The notes under the pieces are model-generated. The model did no database searches and was not told where the DNA came from. It was given only the letters and a program-made list of their open reading frames with translations. The translations under genes were made by a program, and so were the position numbers. Positions 59,941-64,000 of a DNA stretch of 64,000 nucleotides are shown piece by piece. The DNA comes from Monosiga brevicollis MX1 (taxonomy: Eukaryota > Opisthokonta > Choanoflagellata > Craspedida > Salpingoecidae). Within the stretch, counting starts at the first letter, position 1, and each line of letters opens with the position of its first letter. The DNA is taken from NCBI RefSeq assembly GCF_000002865.3, contig NW_001865087.1, forward strand, positions 68,009 through 132,008. The letters are read 5' to 3'.

Positions 59941-62404
59941 TTACAAGGTTACTTCCCACACGCGTACCAGTCCATCATCAGCGCATGTGGCCAGCAAGCG
60001 ATGTTGTAAGTCGGGTTGATTGGGTGCCCAGGCCAAGCCATTCAGATCCTACAGCAGCCAAAGCGGAAAGTCAATACAGGCGAACAGCAGGTCTCCACAC
60101 ACCTAGCAATGTCAAGTACAAGTAGAGCATCATAAACGGGAAAAAGTACGCGAGGGACGGGCTGGGATCTGACCTGATCGTGTGCCTGGAACTGGCCGAT
60201 GAGCTCATAACTCGGGGTATTGGTATCGGGTTGGACGGCGGTCTATGGACAGGTCAAAGAAAGCGGGTGAAAATTTGTGGGCGGGGCGCGAGGTCAGCGA
60301 CAGCTCGTACCTCACGGAACAGGCGGACAATGTTGTCTCCGCCTGCAGTGGCGAGAATGTTTGTTTCGGGATCCCAATCGACGCTGTAGATGGGCCGGGT
60401 GTGTTGACCTGTGGATTGGGGCATGGCGTGATCAGGTGAGGCGAGTCCGAGTGATGTATCTTGTGGATCTGAGGAGGCAATCGTCGAGGACGGGGTCACA
60501 CCAGTGATGGTGGCAATGCACTTCCACTTGTCGTCACTGGCAGACGGCGTGACAATGCCTGCAAAGTCAGAACACACGAGTCGGTTGATCGCTGAGTGGA
60601 GGGTGTTGCGTAGGCATGGTGCATAGATTGAACTGTGAGCAGGCAAGGCGGCACCTTGGGGATTGCCGGGTGGAAAGGCCTGATATACGCGCAGCGTCCG
60701 ATCATCACCGACGGCAGCTGGGTGTATGAAAGAGAGAGGGAAGACAAGGATGAATGGGTTCATGCGGGGCCTTTGAGTGACGGGTAAAGCGATGGAACCG
60801 GAGTAAAGAATAAAAATGAATGAATGAGCGAAAAAAACCAACCAAGGCGAGACCCATCGGCGTTGAAGCAAATTTTCCAGACTGTTGACTGGTTGTCACT
60901 CAATGTATCACAGCAAATCCTGTGCAGCAGGGACGGATCAGCTCACAACAGAAAACGGCCTCGGTTATGTGTAGGTGCAAGTGTGTGTGATGTTGGTGGT
61001 GGCCGTGTTGCCTGAGCAGGGTGGTGGCGTTGCACGCACCAGTCGGCATTGTCGGGATCGGCGCGATAAAAGCGAATGGTGTTATCATAGCTGCACGAGG
61101 CCAAAAGCTGCGGGGGCGGGCCAGTCGAAGAGGAGCCCCGATGAGCGGACAGTAGAAAGATGAGGGAGTGGCGAAAGCAATGGAGTTCTCACGTCGCGGG
61201 TGGGGTGCCAGGCTACGGCCTTGACGTCCTGCGAGTGTTCAGCAAGAATGGCGGCACAATCAAACTCCTCTTCGTCGGCAAACCCTGTGATACAACACGA
61301 GTCGAGGGGGGTGAGGAGAGAGCGGGTACATGTGCATGCCAGCAGGTGTCGCCGCCAAAGATTGGCACGGGTCGGTGAAGAGGGGAGACTTGCATTCCCA
61401 CAGCCAGACGGTTTTGTCACGGCTACAAGTGGCAATGTAGTCACCGCTTGCGCTGAATGCAACGCCCTTGACCTGTAATACAACGCGAGGGTCGGAGGTG
61501 GGTTTGCGCGCTGTCAAGAAGGGTACGCGAGCGCATTGTGTGTGCGACGCCTACCTCATTCTCATGACCCTCGAGGGTGGCAAAGCATTCAAAGCCTAGG
61601 GTGGGTGGGGCATCAGGCGAGGGTGGGTGAGAAATTTGTATGGAGCAGCGTTTGTGGGTGGCACGGGTGTTTATGTTGACTTGACTCACCAGAAGGCCCC
61701 TTTTCCCAGACACAGGTGGTCGAGTCGAAGCTTGCAGCGGCCAGGTAGTTGCCTTCTCGGCCCCATGAGACTTTTGATAAGAACGTCGGGCAAAGCGATG
61801 GCAGAAGGGCGCCGAGATTTGACGAGCAAAAGGTACATTGGCGTGTGAGGGCGAGCAGCAAGAATGAAGATCCGAGCCCGAGGAGCTGGAAAGGCGCGTG
61901 CTGGACCTACGGCTGCGGATGGTCCCTTTTTGTGGACCTTCGAGGGTGGAGAGACAGACCCAATCACGGGCCTCGCGGGTCCACAACCGAACCGTCTGGT
62001 CGCCACTGCTCGAGGCCAGCACGGCGCCTGTGGACAAGGCAGCGGGCCGTCCCGCCCCGAAGCCTGGCGTGAGGCCATCACCACCAGGCAGCCCCAACGA
62101 AAAAGGCGGAGACAGGCGGAGAAGGCGGAGAAGACGGAGACAGGCAGGCAGGCCAAGAGACACGAGACACGAGACACGAGCAGAGCAGCGACGCGCGTAC
62201 CGGTCGGCGACCACTTGACATCCCAAACTCGATCCTCATGACCTGTGAACAGCAACAACATAGACACACGTGTCAGTCTCCTTTCCCAACCACCTGCTGC
62301 CCAAGCGCTCCCCCACCTCACATAGCATACCACCCCCTCCACCACCGCCGCTGCCGCTGCCGCTTACCCTCCAGACTCGCCACCATCTTGGCCGTCGCCC
62401 CCAT
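59941..62404 (-). CDS. CIAO1: CIAO1, WD40 subunit of the cytosolic iron-sulfur assembly targeting complex
   Basis: Fourteen exons, minus strand: 62404-62368, 62242-62201, 62027-61911, 61770-61690, 61595-61555, 61472-61394, 61284-61193, 61107-61040, 60919-60843, 60717-60655, 60558-60502, 60408-60311, 60242-60174, 60048-59941; 1,029 bases, 342 residues (human CIAO1 is 339). Seven WD repeats match CIAO1 one by one: [96 protein letters not shown] then WKCIAT, and the last blade [17 protein letters not shown]1 (yeast Cia1) with CIAO2B and MMS19 delivers iron-sulfur clusters to cytosolic and nuclear apoproteins. The intron after 61394 has a GC donor (gcaagt), the only way to keep the CIAO1 frame. 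Confidence 0.93.
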
Positions 62405-62431
62405 CTTCTCTGGTGCTCGTGCGTGTGTGTG

Positions 62432-62712
62432 AGAGAGAGAAAACGTCCAACAGTTTGAGAGAGAAGAGCTTGAGAGAGAAGAAAGAGTTTGAGAGAGTTT
62501 TGAGAGAGTGTGAGAGAGTGAGAGAGAGAAGAGAGAGAAGAGTTTGAGAGAGAAGAGTTTGAGAGAGAAGAGTTTGAGAGTTTTGAGAGAGTGTAAGAGA
62601 GTGTGAGAGAGAAGAGTTCGAGAGAAGAGTTTGAGAGAGAAAAGTGTGAGAGATCAGAGTTTGAGAGAGAAGAGTTTGAGAGAGAGAAGAGTTTGAGAGA
62701 GTTTGAGAGAGA
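62432..62712. repeat. GAGAGAGAAGAGTTT-type tandem repeat upstream of CIAO1
   Basis: About 15 imperfect units of roughly 15-20 bases (GA stretches joined by AGTTT), from 28 bases before the CIAO1 start codon. On the CIAO1 coding strand it reads as pyrimidine-rich with CTCTCAAACTCTTCTCTC units, like the tract before PINX1. Confidence 0.9.
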
Positions 62713-62863
62713 GCATCGGCCATATTATGCGGATCCTACGTATGGGAGAGCATGGGGGTAGAGTCGGGGGGTGACGGCAGCAACTTTGCCTTGTCGAGGG
62801 GGTCAAGAGGCTCCATTTCTTTCCACTCACTGACGGTTCAGCGGTGCTTGTTCGTATAAGGGG

Positions 62864-63394
62864 CTACACGATTTTATTGGCTTGCTGTTGGGCTGCCAGG
62901 GCAAGCGACCACGGGTATTCGGGCTTGTCCTAGGACGACGCAAATCAGTGGAGCACCCACCGGGCACAGACACACCACGGTCAATTCACTTGAATGCACA
63001 AGAGGTGCCAAGCGACAGATTGCCGACGATGAGCGAGATGTGTCAACAATACCTGCGGCGCCTCGTAGTATTCCTGAAAGGCCAAGTAGAGCGTGCCATT
63101 TTCGGTCCTGAAAGCGCCGGGCCCGGGCAAGGTCTGCATCGAGGCCATAAGCAAGCATGAGCAGGCCATGCTTTCAGCCCCCAACGGTCGAGGCTGTGCG
63201 CACACTCGGAACTCTTTGAAATCAAGTCATTGAGATGTCCCACCTCGGGGTCCAGACCATCCCCTTGGTCAGGTGTGGGCAGCTGCAGACAACGAGTAGC
63301 CTGCTCCAACTGTTCCTGTCGCCGTGACATCCGTGGGCTACTGGGGCTAGATTGCATCTTGGGCACTTCCAAGCTCCCAAAGCTGCCTCCATCC
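62864..63394 (-). CDS. 3' part of an unknown gene (three exons visible)
   Basis: Minus-strand exons 63394-63206, 63107-63053 and 62929-62864 join in frame (189, 55 and 66 bases). The product contains [64 protein letters not shown] and a C-terminus ending QQQANKIV. Hydrophilic, Ser/Pro-rich, no domain recognised. The next exon upstream could not be joined: a frame at about 63480-63620 (LERVMIMYELAR) is a candidate, but its phase does not fit. AATAAA at 62873-62878 overlaps the last codons, implying a very short 3' untranslated region. Confidence 0.45.
62873..62878 (-). promoter_or_regulatory. polyadenylation signal AATAAA (minus strand)
   Basis: TTTATT on the plus strand. It sits within the last codons of the proposed terminal exon; cleavage some 10-30 bases further on would leave the stop codon in the transcript. 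Confidence 0.45.
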
Positions 63395-64000
63395 CTGTCG
63401 CCCAGACGCAAACCGCGCAAGCATTGAGGTTAAAGCTCCCCCCTATAAAAAAAAAAAAAAAACCAGGCGCCTCGTTCAAACGCGCGCCAGCTCATACATG
63501 ATCATGACACGCTCGAGTGAAGAACGCGACGGCCGGAGTCCTGCGCCTGCACCATCAAACCGGCCCTCCCTACAAACCGCCACAAAGGGTTTCATGTTGA
63601 CACAGGCCGGCGCGGTGTCCACCCCAGCCATGCATGGACTTGGTGCAAGTCGAAACCTACGCGCCACCAGCTCTGTCGGTGGGCTCTGGTGTGAGACTGA
63701 GCTGCTCCATGGGCACCAATTCGCTACGAGAATGATTGGGGCTCTTTAAGCAAGCCACCCGGAAGGATTGTGCACATTGTGACCATCACAAACAAGTGGG
63801 TGTCGGGTGAGGCGGGCATGCGCGAGCGAGCCAGGGTGCATTTTGAACGATAAACGCGCTCACACGTAGTTCTCCGTGCTCAAAGCTTGCACTTCGATTC
63901 AATTCGAGAGATCCCAAGGTTTGAGACCGCTTGCGCGAGTTTGCCTTGCGTATGCATACAGGGCACGAAAGAACGTGTGAGTTGGGGGGGGGGGGGGGAA
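63395..64000. other. right edge, unresolved 5' part of the last gene
   Basis: Contains an A17 run at about 63449-63465 and a G run at 63986-63998. Probable further exons of the minus-strand gene lie here, but none can be joined with confidence. Confidence 0.4.

Overview
The window reads as nuclear DNA of an intron-dense, gene-dense unicellular eukaryote, most likely a choanoflagellate close to Monosiga brevicollis. The species name is inference. Supporting observations are: up to 28 exons per gene with introns mostly of about 50-300 nt; GT-AG splice sites with gtacgt, gtgcgt or gtatgt donors; GC-rich coding DNA; abundant CT, GT and minisatellite repeats; and a gene set combining receptor tyrosine kinases, a tyrosine phosphatase, GSK3, Polo kinase, ABCG, CIAO1, PINX1 and ZYG11-like proteins. 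There is one assembly gap (11150-11437) and at least two single-base reading-frame breaks that look like draft-assembly indels.

Layout, left to right. (1) 814-2207 (+): secreted seven-repeat FG-GAP/VCBS propeller. (2) 3491-9700 (+): long Ser-rich plus TPR protein, convergent with (3) 13497-10147 (-): VPS9-domain Rab5-type GEF whose core exon is missing in the gap. (4) 15512-19981 (+): ZYG11/ZER1-like CUL2 adaptor, convergent with (5) 24900-20665 (-): single-pass receptor pseudokinase with four YVNE/YMND motifs and a C-terminal PDZ domain. (6) 25721-26105 (+): small two-exon orphan. (7) about 26348-26810 (+): uncertain gene with a (Ser-Val)n repeat. (8) 28676-30758 (+): GSK3. (9) 32477-35175 (+): ABCG half-transporter, convergent with (10) 38897-35955 (-): Polo-like kinase. 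(11) 39937-41587 (+): PINX1, convergent with (12) 46446-43040 (-): TPR plus MSS51-C-like protein. (13) 48066-52002 (+): cytosolic PTP with SH3 domain and NPF motifs. (14) 52933-59447 (+): receptor tyrosine kinase with a Venus-flytrap-like ectodomain, convergent with (15) 62404-59941 (-): CIAO1. (16) 63394-62864 (-): 3' part of an unknown gene.

The exon models for genes 4, 5, 8, 9, 10, 11, 13, 14 and 15 were assembled by hand. Each keeps one reading frame across all junctions and sums to a multiple of three. Gene 12 does too, but its start codon is uncertain.

Functionally the most interesting content is phosphotyrosine signalling. A tyrosine phosphatase and a receptor tyrosine kinase sit head-to-tail 930 bp apart. 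Elsewhere in the window is a receptor-shaped pseudokinase that has lost the ATP-binding lysine and the DFG aspartate but carries two tandem copies of a YVNE...YMND cassette (GRB2-type SH2 ligands), a YIPM motif (PI3K-type) and its own PDZ domain. It looks like a membrane docking platform rather than an enzyme. A second pattern is that long CT (pyrimidine) tracts lie upstream of start codons and almost always on the coding strand, whichever way the gene points.
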